Assembly: GCF_022346885.1 (NCBI RefSeq)
Contig: NZ_JAKRNK010000005.1
Coordinates: 62,001 to 126,000 of the forward strand
Reading direction: 5' to 3'
From: Paenibacillus sp. ACRRX
GTDB lineage: Bacteria > Bacillota > Bacilli > Paenibacillales > Paenibacillaceae
DNA length: 64,000 nt
The notes beneath the pieces are model-generated. The model was not told the origin of the DNA. It saw only the letters and a list, made by a program, of their open reading frames with translations, and ran no database searches. Both the position numbers and the translations under genes were made by a program. Shown piece after piece: positions 34,652 to 44,848 of this stretch. The first letter of the stretch is position 1; each line of letters starts with the position of its first letter.

Positions 34652-35485
34652 TTGAACAAGAAATCTCGTCTGTCTGTAGCATTGGCCGTCTCAAGTGTCC
34701 TCATGTTATCCGTCGTTTCAAGTGCTTTTGCAGCTGCTGGTCATAACAATGTCGCTGCTGTTGGCACTGCTGCATCTAATACGAAGTACGGTACAAGCTT
34801 CCAAAGCACATATGCGCTAGGACAAACGCATGCTCAGGTCGCTGTACTCAAACAGAATCTAAAAGACTGGAGAGCATATGGCAGCAACGAAAGTTACTTC
34901 GCAGGAGTTGCCAAAATTACCAGTACAAATGGAAATTTTGACCAAGCAACCAAAGATAATCTCAAAGTTTTTCAGACGGTCAAAGGCCTGACTTCGGATG
35001 GTATTTATGGGGCTGGAAGCCGCAACGCGCTGCATGCTGCCATCGGTTCTTCACCTGTTGGGTATGTCCGCCTCAAAGATACATCCCACTATATTAATTA
35101 CAATGATACAACGGCTGGGATTGCTGCTGATGCGAGCTACAAGCTCGATCATAGCTGGGTAACACCTGCAACAAAGACCGCATTGGATCAAGTCGCCTCC
35201 AGCTTTTACTCCACTTACAGCAAAAAGCTCGAAATTAATGATGGCAGCCTCATCGATGGCGACGATACTCCAGAGCATGCGGGCCACAGAAACGGCAAAA
35301 ATCTCGACATTCGCAACAAGTTCGGAACTACTGCCATGACGCCAGCGCAAGAAAAGAAATTTTTAGAAATTGCGATTGCAAACTCAAGCGTAACCAAGAT
35401 CCGCTTTAGTAATACCTATGGTTTAACAAGCTCAAAACTCATCCAAGACTCCACCCATGCTGATCATTTCCATCTCGACTTCTAA
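34652..35485 (+). CDS. Secreted peptidoglycan endopeptidase-like protein (MepA/M15 type) with peptidoglycan-binding domain
   Basis: The TTG start follows TTGGAGGG. A signal peptide ends in SSAFAAAG. Residues of about 60-130 look like a peptidoglycan-binding domain (FDQATKDNLKVFQTVKGL, then SDGIYGAGSRNAL). The C-terminal 130 residues carry zinc-type motifs of LAS-family endopeptidases: EHAGHRNGKNLDIR and HADHFHLDF. The likely role is cleavage of peptide bridges in the cell wall outside the cell. It stands alone and its terminator lies about 180 bases downstream. Confidence 0.75.
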   Translation: MNKKSRLSVALAVSSVLMLSVVSSAFAAAGHNNVAAVGTAASNTKYGTSFQSTYALGQTHAQVAVLKQNLKDWRAYGSNESYFAGVAKITSTNGNFDQATKDNLKVFQTVKGLTSDGIYGAGSRNALHAAIGSSPVGYVRLKDTSHYINYNDTTAGIAADASYKLDHSWVTPATKTALDQVASSFYSTYSKKLEINDGSLIDGDDTPEHAGHRNGKNLDIRNKFGTTAMTPAQEKKFLEIAIANSSVTKIRFSNTYGLTSSKLIQDSTHADHFHLDF

Positions 35486-35665
35486 TCTTCCCCAATGAAA
35501 GACGCCTACTATCAATGAGATTTCTACATGAAAGATTGACAATTAACCAGATCGCAGCAGTTGTTAATTTAACCTAAGAGACTTCCTACTTATCATTAAA
35601 GCTGGATTGATATGCATCTTTATACCTCACTTAGGTCCAGTCACACATAATCATATACACGTCGC

Positions 35666-35709
35666 GACCCAGCCTCGGGCAGCTCTTATCCTAGGCTGGG
35701 TCATTTATT
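35666..35709. terminator. Bidirectional hairpin terminator
   Basis: GACCCAGCCT (35666-35675) pairs with AGGCTGGGTC (35693-35702), followed by ATTTATTG. It sits between convergent genes. Confidence 0.7.
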
Positions 35710-35926
35710 GTTTCCGTGGTATTATACTCCAAGAACAGAAGAACTACTGGCGATAATACGAAGTTAGACGATGTTCTTGCCCTCTTCTAATTACTCATTA
35801 TAACTATACTTAGCTAGCAATTTTCCCCCAGGATCTATTCCTGTTCTTCAAATCCATATCAAACACGGCGATTCTAAATTTTTCAGGGAATACATATGTC
35901 ATCAAACGCACGCTATGAATATCTCA

Positions 35927-36664
35927 CTAAGTTGAACTTGGATCGACGTGTTGCGTATAGCGACATTTTGGATAATTACTGCAGCCATAAAATCGTCCCT
36001 TCGAACCCTTACGAAGCACCAAATTAGCGTTACATTTTGGACAAACAATCTCTTTTGTTGGATTGCTTGCAATCACAGCCTTCGCGGTCGTAGCTGCTGT
36101 TGTATTAACTGCTAAGATCATTTCAATTAATTCTGCACGATTTATTAAACGAACATGGTTTGATTTAGCTAAATCATAGGCTGCTACTGTGTAGTCACTA
36201 TTCGTTATGACCCAAGCTTCATTTGCTGAATAATACGCGATTGATGCTTTGGCTTCTTGAACAGCTTTTAAACCAACATTCTTGCTATATCTTTTTGCCT
36301 GTACGACAATCTTTTTATTACCCTTTGTAATGATCAGATCGGCACCATAATCACCTGATGCATTTGTAACTTGGGTTTTGTAGCCATGTGCAGTAAACAG
36401 ATGCCCGAGGTACTTTTCAAATTGAACACCGTCCATTTTATCGATCTCTGCTATACCAGACCTCTTTAAGCGTTCGGATTTCTTCGTTTGAATTAGAACG
36501 GTCACCGTCACGAACACAGCAAGTACAACTCCACATGCAATGATTGCTGCTGTCCAGGAATGAGTAGCATTAAAGGTTCCAAAAAGTGCAGTAAGTATTG
36601 CGAGTCCTAATATCCCATGAATCAATTCCTCTTGTTGTTTAGCTTTACTCTTTTTTCTTGCCAA
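35927..36664 (-). CDS. Membrane-anchored Mrr-like restriction endonuclease domain with zinc finger
   Basis: Two membrane helices at about residues 15-60 lead into an Mrr_cat nuclease domain with GDYGADLII and the D-(E/Q)xK element VVQAKRY, the expected catalytic site. The C-terminal 35 residues are a topoisomerase-type zinc finger (CPKCNANLVL, then YGCSNYPKC). No methyltransferase or other restriction gene is next to it. Mrr-like enzymes cut modified or foreign DNA; the membrane anchor hints at a role against incoming DNA. GGAGG lies upstream of the ATG. Confidence 0.82.
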   Translation of the reverse strand: MARKKSKAKQQEELIHGILGLAILTALFGTFNATHSWTAAIIACGVVLAVFVTVTVLIQTKKSERLKRSGIAEIDKMDGVQFEKYLGHLFTAHGYKTQVTNASGDYGADLIITKGNKKIVVQAKRYSKNVGLKAVQEAKASIAYYSANEAWVITNSDYTVAAYDLAKSNHVRLINRAELIEMILAVNTTAATTAKAVIASNPTKEIVCPKCNANLVLRKGSKGRFYGCSNYPKCRYTQHVDPSST

Positions 36665-37006
36665 TACAATAACCTCCCATGATGACTATCTTATAGCAAT
36701 TTCGACATAAGGAGGGTTTTTCCTGTAAATGGGCATGTAAAAAGGCGATGAAAAACGCCGCAGTTAATGCACTGTGTTTAGTAACCTTGTGTCGGTTCTC
36801 CCCTAATTCGAAATTTCCACTAAGGAGATTTTTGTCATGTGCTCGTCAAGTCTCACCTAATTTTTTATCAGCTTTTCGACATAGTTTCTTCAGTAATACA
36901 ATCATAAAGTTCCCCCTAAATTTTACACATCACAAAAGGGGTTCGGTATACCGTGTCAAATACATATACATGTAACATATTATGTAATTATAGGAGGATT
37001 GAAAAA
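36665..37006. other. Gene-free divergent interval
   Basis: This 342-base gap separates the nuclease gene and the following secreted protein gene. It has only a short GGCG/CGCC hairpin near 36744-36765 and AT-rich sequence; no gene or clear promoter is recognised. Confidence 0.35.
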
Positions 37007-37753
37007 TTGAAGAAGATCGCAGTATTGTTGTTGTGTGCATGTATGCTCGGTTCGTTAGCAACAGGAGCCGCAGCCCAGACCAATGTTGTTGAGACAACCC
37101 CGGACTACGTAGTATCACTTGATTCCCAAACGATACCACATGATGCACTTGCTTCAGGAGGCCATGCATCTGCAATAACTCGGTACGAATTACCAATTGA
37201 TATGAGTGCGCGAGTAGAGTTTGTAGACCCTCTGCTGCAGCAATCAAATAGTGAGTTCTCGACTCTCGGCGGTGATCGAAGAGTATACGTAGGATCATCG
37301 TATGTTATGGGAAGAGCACAAATAGTCGGATATTCAGTAGGACCTATCCATAATCAAAAACTGCTCGCAAGCGTCGCAAAAGGCAAAACATATCAAAGAT
37401 CAGATACGTTAGAAGTGAGTGGCACTATATCCATAAGTGGGACGTACAATGTAAATGTTTTGAACCTGGTGAAGTCAAGCTTGACCGGTTCGGTATCAGG
37501 TACAGTGAAAAAAACCTATGGAACAACAGAAACCTATTCAGGACCTCCAGAAAGCTCCCCTTACACAACGCGTAACTATTATGGCGCTATCAACTACGAC
37601 AGATACGATACTACAGTTGTCCAATATGATGCATACGACGAATACATTGGTAATGTTTATCAAGGCCGTGTTACGGAGATCAAGTACATTCCAGTAGATA
37701 GTGTATTGAGACCAATAAACATTGAATACCACATCGATCAAAATTATTCATAA
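37007..37753 (+). CDS. Secreted protein of unknown function
   Basis: I do not recognise the family. A TTG at 37007, 9 bases after AGGAGG, starts a clear signal peptide (KKIAVLLLCACMLGSLATGAAAQ). An upstream in-frame ATG lacks a ribosome site. The mature 225 residues are rich in Thr, Ser and Tyr with beta-prone repeats (SGTISISGTYNVNVLN, SLTGSVSGTVKKTYG), somewhat like small secreted beta-proteins or toxin-like folds. A strong terminator follows. It appears to be a single-gene transcript. Confidence 0.7.
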   Translation: MKKIAVLLLCACMLGSLATGAAAQTNVVETTPDYVVSLDSQTIPHDALASGGHASAITRYELPIDMSARVEFVDPLLQQSNSEFSTLGGDRRVYVGSSYVMGRAQIVGYSVGPIHNQKLLASVAKGKTYQRSDTLEVSGTISISGTYNVNVLNLVKSSLTGSVSGTVKKTYGTTETYSGPPESSPYTTRNYYGAINYDRYDTTVVQYDAYDEYIGNVYQGRVTEIKYIPVDSVLRPINIEYHIDQNYS

Positions 37754-37768
37754 ATCTCGGTTAAACAT

Positions 37769-37808
37769 AATAGAGGCCGAGCAGATGTAGCTCGGCCTCT
37801 ATTATTAA
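37769..37808 (+). terminator. Strong terminator after the secreted protein gene
   Basis: AATAGAGGCCGAG (37769-37781) pairs perfectly with CTCGGCCTCTATT (37791-37803). Confidence 0.85.
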
Positions 37809-37965
37809 AAAACACCAACCTTAGAACGAATAATCCGTGCAGCTTCAACGAATTTGAAACAGATGCGACGCCAGCATCAAACCGATGATCCACCGTCCTA
37901 TCGCACACGCCTTCAACCCCGTCGATGGACTCGTCTCACATATGTCCCTCAATGATGCTTTGTTT

Positions 37966-38529
37966 CTAGTCAATCAGCGTAATTTTCCAAACGCCATCTT
38001 TGTCTCTTATAAACGTGGTGGTGTGTCCTTTTACTTCATCTACTTGTTCACCTGTTCTGTAATTGAAAACAATATTAATTCTGCCGTTCTCAGATGATTG
38101 GTCGATGATATAGGGTGCGCCCACAAACTCATATTGTGCTGAATCTTCAAGCAGAAACATATGATTATCAGCCCAATCTTTTGAAACAAAGCATTCGCGG
38201 AATGCCTTTTCATCTTTAGCAGCCCACGCCGCCAGATTTTTTATAAATAAAGTAACAATATTCCGGTATTTCTCATCATATTTCATTTCATCTAAGGATA
38301 AACCTGTTTGAAATGGCCCCAGCTCATCACCATTCACTCCTTTGAGTACCTGTTCATTTTCCCCTATTTGTTCACTTGCATGCTCTCTCCTATCCGATGT
38401 TTTTACATGATTACCATCCTCGTCCATAATCGAACCTTTTTCAATTGCGACTTGACCCTCTTCTTTCTTATCAACACAGCCAGTTAAAATAAGACATAAA
38501 CAGAAAATGGCGACTATAAGAACACGCAA
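37966..38529 (-). CDS. Lipoprotein of unknown function
   Basis: A 187-residue protein with a lipobox (LCLILTGC) and a charged linker to a C-terminal domain of about 100 residues (FIKNLAAWAAKDEKAF, GRINIVFNYRTGEQV, DKDGVWKITLID). The alternating helix-strand layout ending in GVWKI is like NTF2-fold lipoproteins. It would sit on the outer face of the membrane. It is monocistronic, and no function can be assigned. Confidence 0.7.
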   Translation of the reverse strand: MRVLIVAIFCLCLILTGCVDKKEEGQVAIEKGSIMDEDGNHVKTSDRREHASEQIGENEQVLKGVNGDELGPFQTGLSLDEMKYDEKYRNIVTLFIKNLAAWAAKDEKAFRECFVSKDWADNHMFLLEDSAQYEFVGAPYIIDQSSENGRINIVFNYRTGEQVDEVKGHTTTFIRDKDGVWKITLID

Positions 38530-39082
38530 AGTTTTATCCTCCTTAACATATTAGTAAACTATATAAATTACGTAATTATACATAGTGCATTATCACTTGA
38601 TTATCTTTTACATTAAATTAATGATGCGTGGTACATCTTTTAATTTAATCCCTTTTACATAGCACCATAATTTTTGGAATTGTTTCTAATATTAGAAACA
38701 AGCGGACCAGACCATTGTTACACATGAGGGTAGCAGGAACCTTTATAGAATCATTACAGTAAACGTAATCTGTGTTAATCCCACTATCTCCTTTATAATT
38801 GCTAATTGTAAAACGAAAAGGTCACCTAGAATGTTGCTAGTTAAATAATAAAATTCCTGTAACAGGAGGCTTTTTTTGTTTGTAGTGAAAGCTCAATGTT
38901 TTGCTCGATGCTATTCAGTCGATCCACTAGGTTGACTTCCTCCAGTAATTTGTTGGTACAAGTCGAGGCATTTTGTTTAATTGCAGCAGATATAACACGT
39001 CTATTTCTGATCTTCTCTTTAATTGCTTTCTCTTGAATCGTATCTATTAAATAAGACAAACCAGCAGGAGGCATCAACCAAC
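38530..39082. other. 550-base gene-free interval with a long palindrome
   Basis: No supported gene is present. It contains a 22-bp perfect palindrome at 38680-38701 and a small CCTG/CAGG hairpin followed by a T-run near 38853-38878. An 78-codon open frame here has no ribosome binding site. Confidence 0.5.
38680..38701. repeat. 22-bp perfect palindrome
   Basis: The arms are TTGTTTCTAAT and ATTAGAAACAA with no spacer. This is a size and symmetry typical of a TetR- or MarR-type operator, but no regulator gene lies beside it. Confidence 0.6.
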
Positions 39083-39130
39083 AAAAAAAGGCTTCTCATT
39101 CGTTCTTGGAACGAATGAGAAGCCTTTTAA
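39083..39130. terminator. Terminator of the groESL operon
   Basis: A 16-bp perfect stem (GGCTTCTCATTCGTTC with its complement), loop TTGG, with A-run and T-run on either side. It starts about 60 bases past the groEL stop and is suited to both directions. Confidence 0.9.
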
Positions 39131-39190
39131 GTTATTGCAAGACGGACAGGATTATATAATCCTTGATGCATTCAGGACGCTAAGTCCCTA

Positions 39191-40852
<1,662 letters not shown>

Positions 40853-40936
40853 TTATTAATTCATCTATTCAACGTTCAAATCCGCACACAGGCGGCATCT
40901 ACAATTAGTAGCTATAGCGCAAGCTGTATCAGGCGA

Positions 40937-41218
40937 TTAACCAACGATCGCGTGAATGTCGCTTTCTTTCATAATCAAATATTCTTTGCCTTCAAACTTG
41001 ATTTCTGTACCAGCGTATTTCGAGAAGATTACGCGGTCACCTTCTTTAATGTCGAGCGGAATACGTTGGCCGTCTTTCCATACGCCATTACCTACAGCGA
41101 TTACTTTACCTTCTTGTGGCTTTTCCTTTGCTGTGTCAGGCAATACGATACCGAAAGCAGTCGTTTCCTCCTTAGCAATGGTCTCGATTAATACGCGTTC
41201 TCCTAAAGGTTTGATCAT
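40937..41218 (-). CDS. groES: Co-chaperonin GroES
   Basis: A 93-residue Hsp10 starting [11 protein letters not shown] after an AGGAGG placed about 10 bases upstream of the ATG at 41218. The mobile loop is [22 protein letters not shown] in frame 24 bases upstream overlaps the ribosome site and is rejected. It caps the GroEL cavity. It is transcribed from a sigma-A-like promoter with a CIRCE operator. Confidence 0.97.
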   Translation of the reverse strand: MIKPLGERVLIETIAKEETTAFGIVLPDTAKEKPQEGKVIAVGNGVWKDGQRIPLDIKEGDRVIFSKYAGTEIKFEGKEYLIMKESDIHAIVG

Positions 41219-41308
41219 GAAAAAATAGCCTCCTTTAAACAAGAGTGATTATGGTATGGAACTCACAGCTAAAGCTATGTAGCTCCTAAAAAACGGATTA
41301 CCCGATTA

Positions 41309-41375
41309 TTAGCACTCGAATGTGGTTAGTGCTAATAACAATTTATATGATACTGATTTTGGTATCGATTTGCAA
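41309..41375 (-). promoter_or_regulatory. groESL promoter and CIRCE operator
   Basis: On the minus strand TTGCAA (41375-41370), a 17-base spacer and TATCAT (41352-41347) form a sigma-A-type promoter. Just after it lies CIRCE: TTAGCACTC, nine bases, TAGTGCTAA (41309-41335), with one mismatch from the perfect inverted repeat. HrcA binds CIRCE and represses until heat stress. Confidence 0.9.
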
Positions 41376-41467
41376 GTGGTTTTAACGTAAAAACTTCAGA
41401 TTCGGGCTAATTACTTTACGACAGCATTCTTTCGACAAGCCCTCACCGCACTCCTATCCATTTCAAC

Positions 41468-41524
41468 AAAAAATGCAGTTTCCGCTCATACATATATACA
41501 TTTATGCATGAGCCGGAACTGCAT
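41468..41524 (-). terminator. Terminator of tatC
   Basis: ATGCAGTT and AACTGCAT form the base of a long, slightly imperfect hairpin. Read on the minus strand it is followed by TTTTTTG. Confidence 0.75.
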
Positions 41525-41564
41525 CTCCAGGCGAATAAGCTATGAAACTGTGATTTGCTTGATG

Positions 41565-42353
41565 TTAGGATACAGAGGAAGCATCCGCTGTCTGCTCTTC
41601 CTCGAACTGCTGCTCCCACTCTTGCTGCCGCGCCAACTGCTTGCGATATATAAAGGCAGACAGGAACACACTGAATTCATATAGTATAAGCAGTGGAACC
41701 GAGACCAGAAAGTCTGAGATAAAATCAGGCGGTGACAATGTAATACCTAGAAACACCAGAATAAAATACGCAAACCGACGCATCTTCCGCAGGCGAATCG
41801 GATTCAGCAGCCGAATGGCTGTCAAGAACATAATGACAAGCGGAAGTTCAAACAACAGCGCCATTGGCAGCAATATATTAAACATGAAGCTTAAATACTG
41901 TGTAATTCCATATGTCTCTTTTAAATTTAAGTACTGATTAATACTTGAAGTAAACTCAAATGCCATCGGAAACACAACAAAATAAGCAAATGATAGCCCG
42001 CACAGAAATAAGATAAACACATACGGAATATACTTCACTGTCGCTCTGCGCTCCACAGGCTTTAACCCAGGACTGACAAACGCCCATACTTGATAAAGGG
42101 TGCATGGCAGGGTCACCGCAATTGCGATAATAACAGCTATCTTCATATAGATGCCAACCCCATCCCATAGGGAAAAGCTATGAAAAGCAAATCCATTCGC
42201 TGGGGGTCTTGAAATCAAATACTTGTAGATCGGATCAGCCGCAAAGAAACCGCCAACCAAACCTACAACAAGCACAATTAATACATATATAATTCGCTTA
42301 CGCAACTCGGTAATATGCTCTATGATCGACATTTGTTCATCCGACTGCGACAT
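41565..42353 (-). CDS. tatC: Twin-arginine translocase subunit TatC
   Basis: A 262-residue protein with six membrane helices and the family start IIEHITELRKRIIYVL, then LKPVERRATVKYIPYVFILF. TatC recognises the twin-arginine signal of folded proteins and forms the translocation site with TatA. It follows tatA by 92 bases on the same strand. The neighbourhood matches the tatAy-tatCy position near groES in Bacillus subtilis. The hydrophilic C-terminus is long and glutamate-rich. Confidence 0.95.
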   Translation of the reverse strand: MSQSDEQMSIIEHITELRKRIIYVLIVLVVGLVGGFFAADPIYKYLISRPPANGFAFHSFSLWDGVGIYMKIAVIIAIAVTLPCTLYQVWAFVSPGLKPVERRATVKYIPYVFILFLCGLSFAYFVVFPMAFEFTSSINQYLNLKETYGITQYLSFMFNILLPMALLFELPLVIMFLTAIRLLNPIRLRKMRRFAYFILVFLGITLSPPDFISDFLVSVPLLILYEFSVFLSAFIYRKQLARQQEWEQQFEEEQTADASSVS

Positions 42354-42445
42354 GCTTACACCAACCTGTTCCTTGCAAAATATGTTCGCTAGTGCCCCCG
42401 CATCTTCGGTCGGCGCGCGACACTATAGATGGCATGAGAAGCAGG

Positions 42446-42757
42446 CTATTCCGGTAAACGGCGAGACGGTTCAACTGGAGGTACAACCTCAGTAGTTGGC
42501 GCAGGCTGTGGTGCTGCGGCTTGGGATACTTGTGGCGTTGGTGCTTGGACAGGCGTAGAAGCGGCAGGAGTAATATCCTTGCGGTTGTTGGACGAATTCG
42601 TCTCATCTCCATCGCCCATAATATCACGCGCGCCTGCCTTAAATTCACGCAATGTGCGCCCGAACGCACGGCCAAGCTCCGGCAGCTTGTTCGGCCCGAA
42701 TAACAAGAGAGCCAAGATCAGAAGTAATATAATTCCCGGTACTCCAATACCACTCAT
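42446..42757 (-). CDS. tatA: Twin-arginine translocase subunit TatA
   Basis: One N-terminal membrane helix (GIILLLILALLLFGPNKLPE) is followed by an amphipathic helix (LGRAFGRTLREFKAGARDI) and a flexible Pro/Ala/Gln-rich tail of about 50 residues. This is the TatA/E layout. The PAPT-type tail is longer than in many TatA proteins. It supplies the pore-forming subunit for TatC encoded next. Confidence 0.94.
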   Translation of the reverse strand: MSGIGVPGIILLLILALLLFGPNKLPELGRAFGRTLREFKAGARDIMGDGDETNSSNNRKDITPAASTPVQAPTPQVSQAAAPQPAPTTEVVPPVEPSRRLPE

Positions 42758-42896
42758 GTTGAATCTGCTCCTTTCGATTCACGCCATACACCTATGGACT
42801 GTGATATAGATCATATCATAACACTCCCTCATAAAATACCAGGAAGTGTCACAACTTTATGAATATAATTTGAAAAAAATTGAAAAACCAACCTAT

Positions 42897-43388
42897 CTAT
42901 TCGTGATCATGATACCTTCCACTTGCTACTTCAAGTGCATGCGGCAACTGATCAATGACTGCCATCAAATTGTCGTGTACGCCTTTTGGACTTCCCGGCA
43001 AGTTAATAATTAGTGTCCGGTTCCGAATCCCGCATACACCTCGTGAAAGCATCGCACGTCTTGTCTTTAGCATCGACGCCGCTCTCATCGCTTCTGCTAT
43101 CCCAGGGACGATACGATCTACAACCTTAAGCGTAGCTTCCGGCGTCACGTCTCGTGGTGCAAGGCCTGTCCCACCTGTCGTCAAGATGAGATCTGCTTGA
43201 AAATAATCAGCCATCTCGATTAGCGAAGCTGTAATGTCGTTCAACTCATCGGGAACGATCCGGTATTCAACGATCAGACCACCAATCTCTTCTTCTACTA
43301 GCTCACGAATCACTTGGGCACTCGTGTCCTCTCGTTCTCCACGCGAGCCCTTGTCGCTCGCTGTTAGTATCGCCACTTTCCAACTCAT
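42897..43388 (-). CDS. Molybdopterin adenylyltransferase-like protein MoaB/MogA
   Basis: A 163-residue MoCF-biosynthesis-domain protein starting MSWKVAILTASDKGSRGERED, in part VAILTASDKGSRGE, with TTGGTGLAPRDVTPEAT and NLPGSPKGVHDNL. The ATG at 43388 has GGGAGG upstream; an earlier ATG overlaps that site. It acts on molybdopterin in molybdenum cofactor synthesis. It follows moaC by 63 bases. Whether it is the MogA or the MoaB type cannot be settled here. Confidence 0.88.
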   Translation of the reverse strand: MSWKVAILTASDKGSRGEREDTSAQVIRELVEEEIGGLIVEYRIVPDELNDITASLIEMADYFQADLILTTGGTGLAPRDVTPEATLKVVDRIVPGIAEAMRAASMLKTRRAMLSRGVCGIRNRTLIINLPGSPKGVHDNLMAVIDQLPHALEVASGRYHDHE

Positions 43389-43451
43389 GTCTCTTCCTCC
43401 CTTCAATCATTGACCATTTATAATATCTAATGAATAGATTCCACTCATCAT

Positions 43452-43931
43452 CTAGCCGATTGTATAGTCTCCATGCTGTCCGCCACTTTTCAGCACTAGA
43501 TACGTAGGACCTATGATCATATCTTTCTGCATCGCCTTGCACATGTCATATATGGTTAGCGCCGCTGCTGAGGCTGCCGTAAGGGCTTCCATTTCCACGC
43601 CAGTCTTGCCTGTCGTCTTCACTGTAGCCTCAATAAATAGTGTATCATCATCGTTGTCGCGAAATGAAATATTAATACCTGTCAGCATCAAGGGATGACA
43701 CATCGGAATCCATTGTGCTGTATTCTTCGCTGCCATAATACCCGCAACTTGAGCAACGGCCAGGACGTCTCCTTTTTGGACTTGTCCCTGCTTAATACGC
43801 TGCAGCGTATCTGAATGCATCGCCACTGATGAACATGCAACCGCAGTCCGCTTTGACACTTCTTTGTCAGACACGTCCACCATGCGTGCACGGCCTTCTT
43901 CATTAAAATGTGATAGTGGATCAGCCATCAT
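43452..43931 (-). CDS. moaC: Cyclic pyranopterin monophosphate synthase MoaC
   Basis: About 159 residues with family signatures [18 protein letters not shown] (as [15 protein letters not shown]), [19 protein letters not shown] and [24 protein letters not shown] (in part [13 protein letters not shown]). It closes the pyranopterin ring after MoaA. AGGAGGAG precedes three tandem start-like codons (TTG 43934, ATG 43931, ATG 43928); the exact one is uncertain. Confidence 0.95.
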   Translation of the reverse strand: MMADPLSHFNEEGRARMVDVSDKEVSKRTAVACSSVAMHSDTLQRIKQGQVQKGDVLAVAQVAGIMAAKNTAQWIPMCHPLMLTGINISFRDNDDDTLFIEATVKTTGKTGVEMEALTAASAAALTIYDMCKAMQKDMIIGPTYLVLKSGGQHGDYTIG

Positions 43932-43957
43932 CAAGCTCCTCCTGTTCCCTTCCCTTG

Positions 43958-44653
43958 TTAATCCCTGTGCGCTGTCGTATATATAATCTCGTCCTCGTGT
44001 ACGAGCACGTCTACGCTCATGTCATGCGATTCCATCGGTACCGCCTCAAGGAGCTGCCAGCTATAAAGTAAGCTGATCCGCACAGGCCTGTTGCACACCT
44101 TCTTCATGCCGCCATCACCCAACTCAACAGCGGATCTAGCTTCAAACGACAAGACTTCGAATAGCCGTGACCAGAAGCGGTCATAATACCCTGCACCCAT
44201 GCCTAGTCTACCGCCTTGACGATCAAATGCAACCCCAGGAACCAAAATCATATCAATCTTACCCCATGATTCTTCTTGCAGTGGCGCATCATTAGAAGGT
44301 TCCAAGATACCAAACGCCCCTGGCTTCATCGTAGTGCTGTCATTCCATTGATGCCAAGACATGCTAGTATTTTCTCGATGTGTGAGTGGAATATATACCT
44401 GATCCCCTTTGTTTCTTAGGTCTGTTAAAAGCAATCGAGTATCCAACTCGCTTGCAAATGGCATATAGGCCAGTACAGTAAGTTCATGATCAAGCTGCCT
44501 GCGTATATGATCTATGACTGGAATTGCCAGGCTGCATGCTTGTGAACTAGCCAATTCCCGATTAATTGTTGATACTTCCTGACGCCGCTGCTTCAGCAGC
44601 GTTCTAAGGTGCTGTTTGTCAGCGTAATCCCAATGCTGTTGATTATATTCCAT
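43958..44653 (-). CDS. 5-formyltetrahydrofolate cyclo-ligase
   Basis: The protein has [13 protein letters not shown] at the start, [42 protein letters not shown], the ATP/folate motif of the 5-FTHF cyclo-ligase family. It converts 5-formyl-THF to 5,10-methenyl-THF with ATP. The ATG at 44653 has GGGGGA at 7 bases; an ATG 51 bases upstream has no such site. It is divergent from the ABC-F gene and leads into moaC 27 bases later. Confidence 0.9.
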   Translation of the reverse strand: MEYNQQHWDYADKQHLRTLLKQRRQEVSTINRELASSQACSLAIPVIDHIRRQLDHELTVLAYMPFASELDTRLLLTDLRNKGDQVYIPLTHRENTSMSWHQWNDSTTMKPGAFGILEPSNDAPLQEESWGKIDMILVPGVAFDRQGGRLGMGAGYYDRFWSRLFEVLSFEARSAVELGDGGMKKVCNRPVRISLLYSWQLLEAVPMESHDMSVDVLVHEDEIIYTTAHRD

Positions 44654-44848
44654 GAACGTCCCCCATTTCCTTGCAATAGGCTCAAGTCGTTCAGTACTTT
44701 TCATACATTTTCATCATTTTCAACTTTTAGTGTACCATCGTTACCGCCTTCCTGCTACCATTCCGGTCATAATCACGCTGATAACGTCGCACTTCCTCCT
44801 ATTTTCATGTAAACTAGGGATAGTTTGTTCAACATGGAGGAGATCTGA

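Noticed and set aside
38841..39077. 78-codon frame on the minus strand near the groEL terminator
   Set aside because: No ribosome binding site, no recognisable family, and its end runs into a hairpin and T-run.
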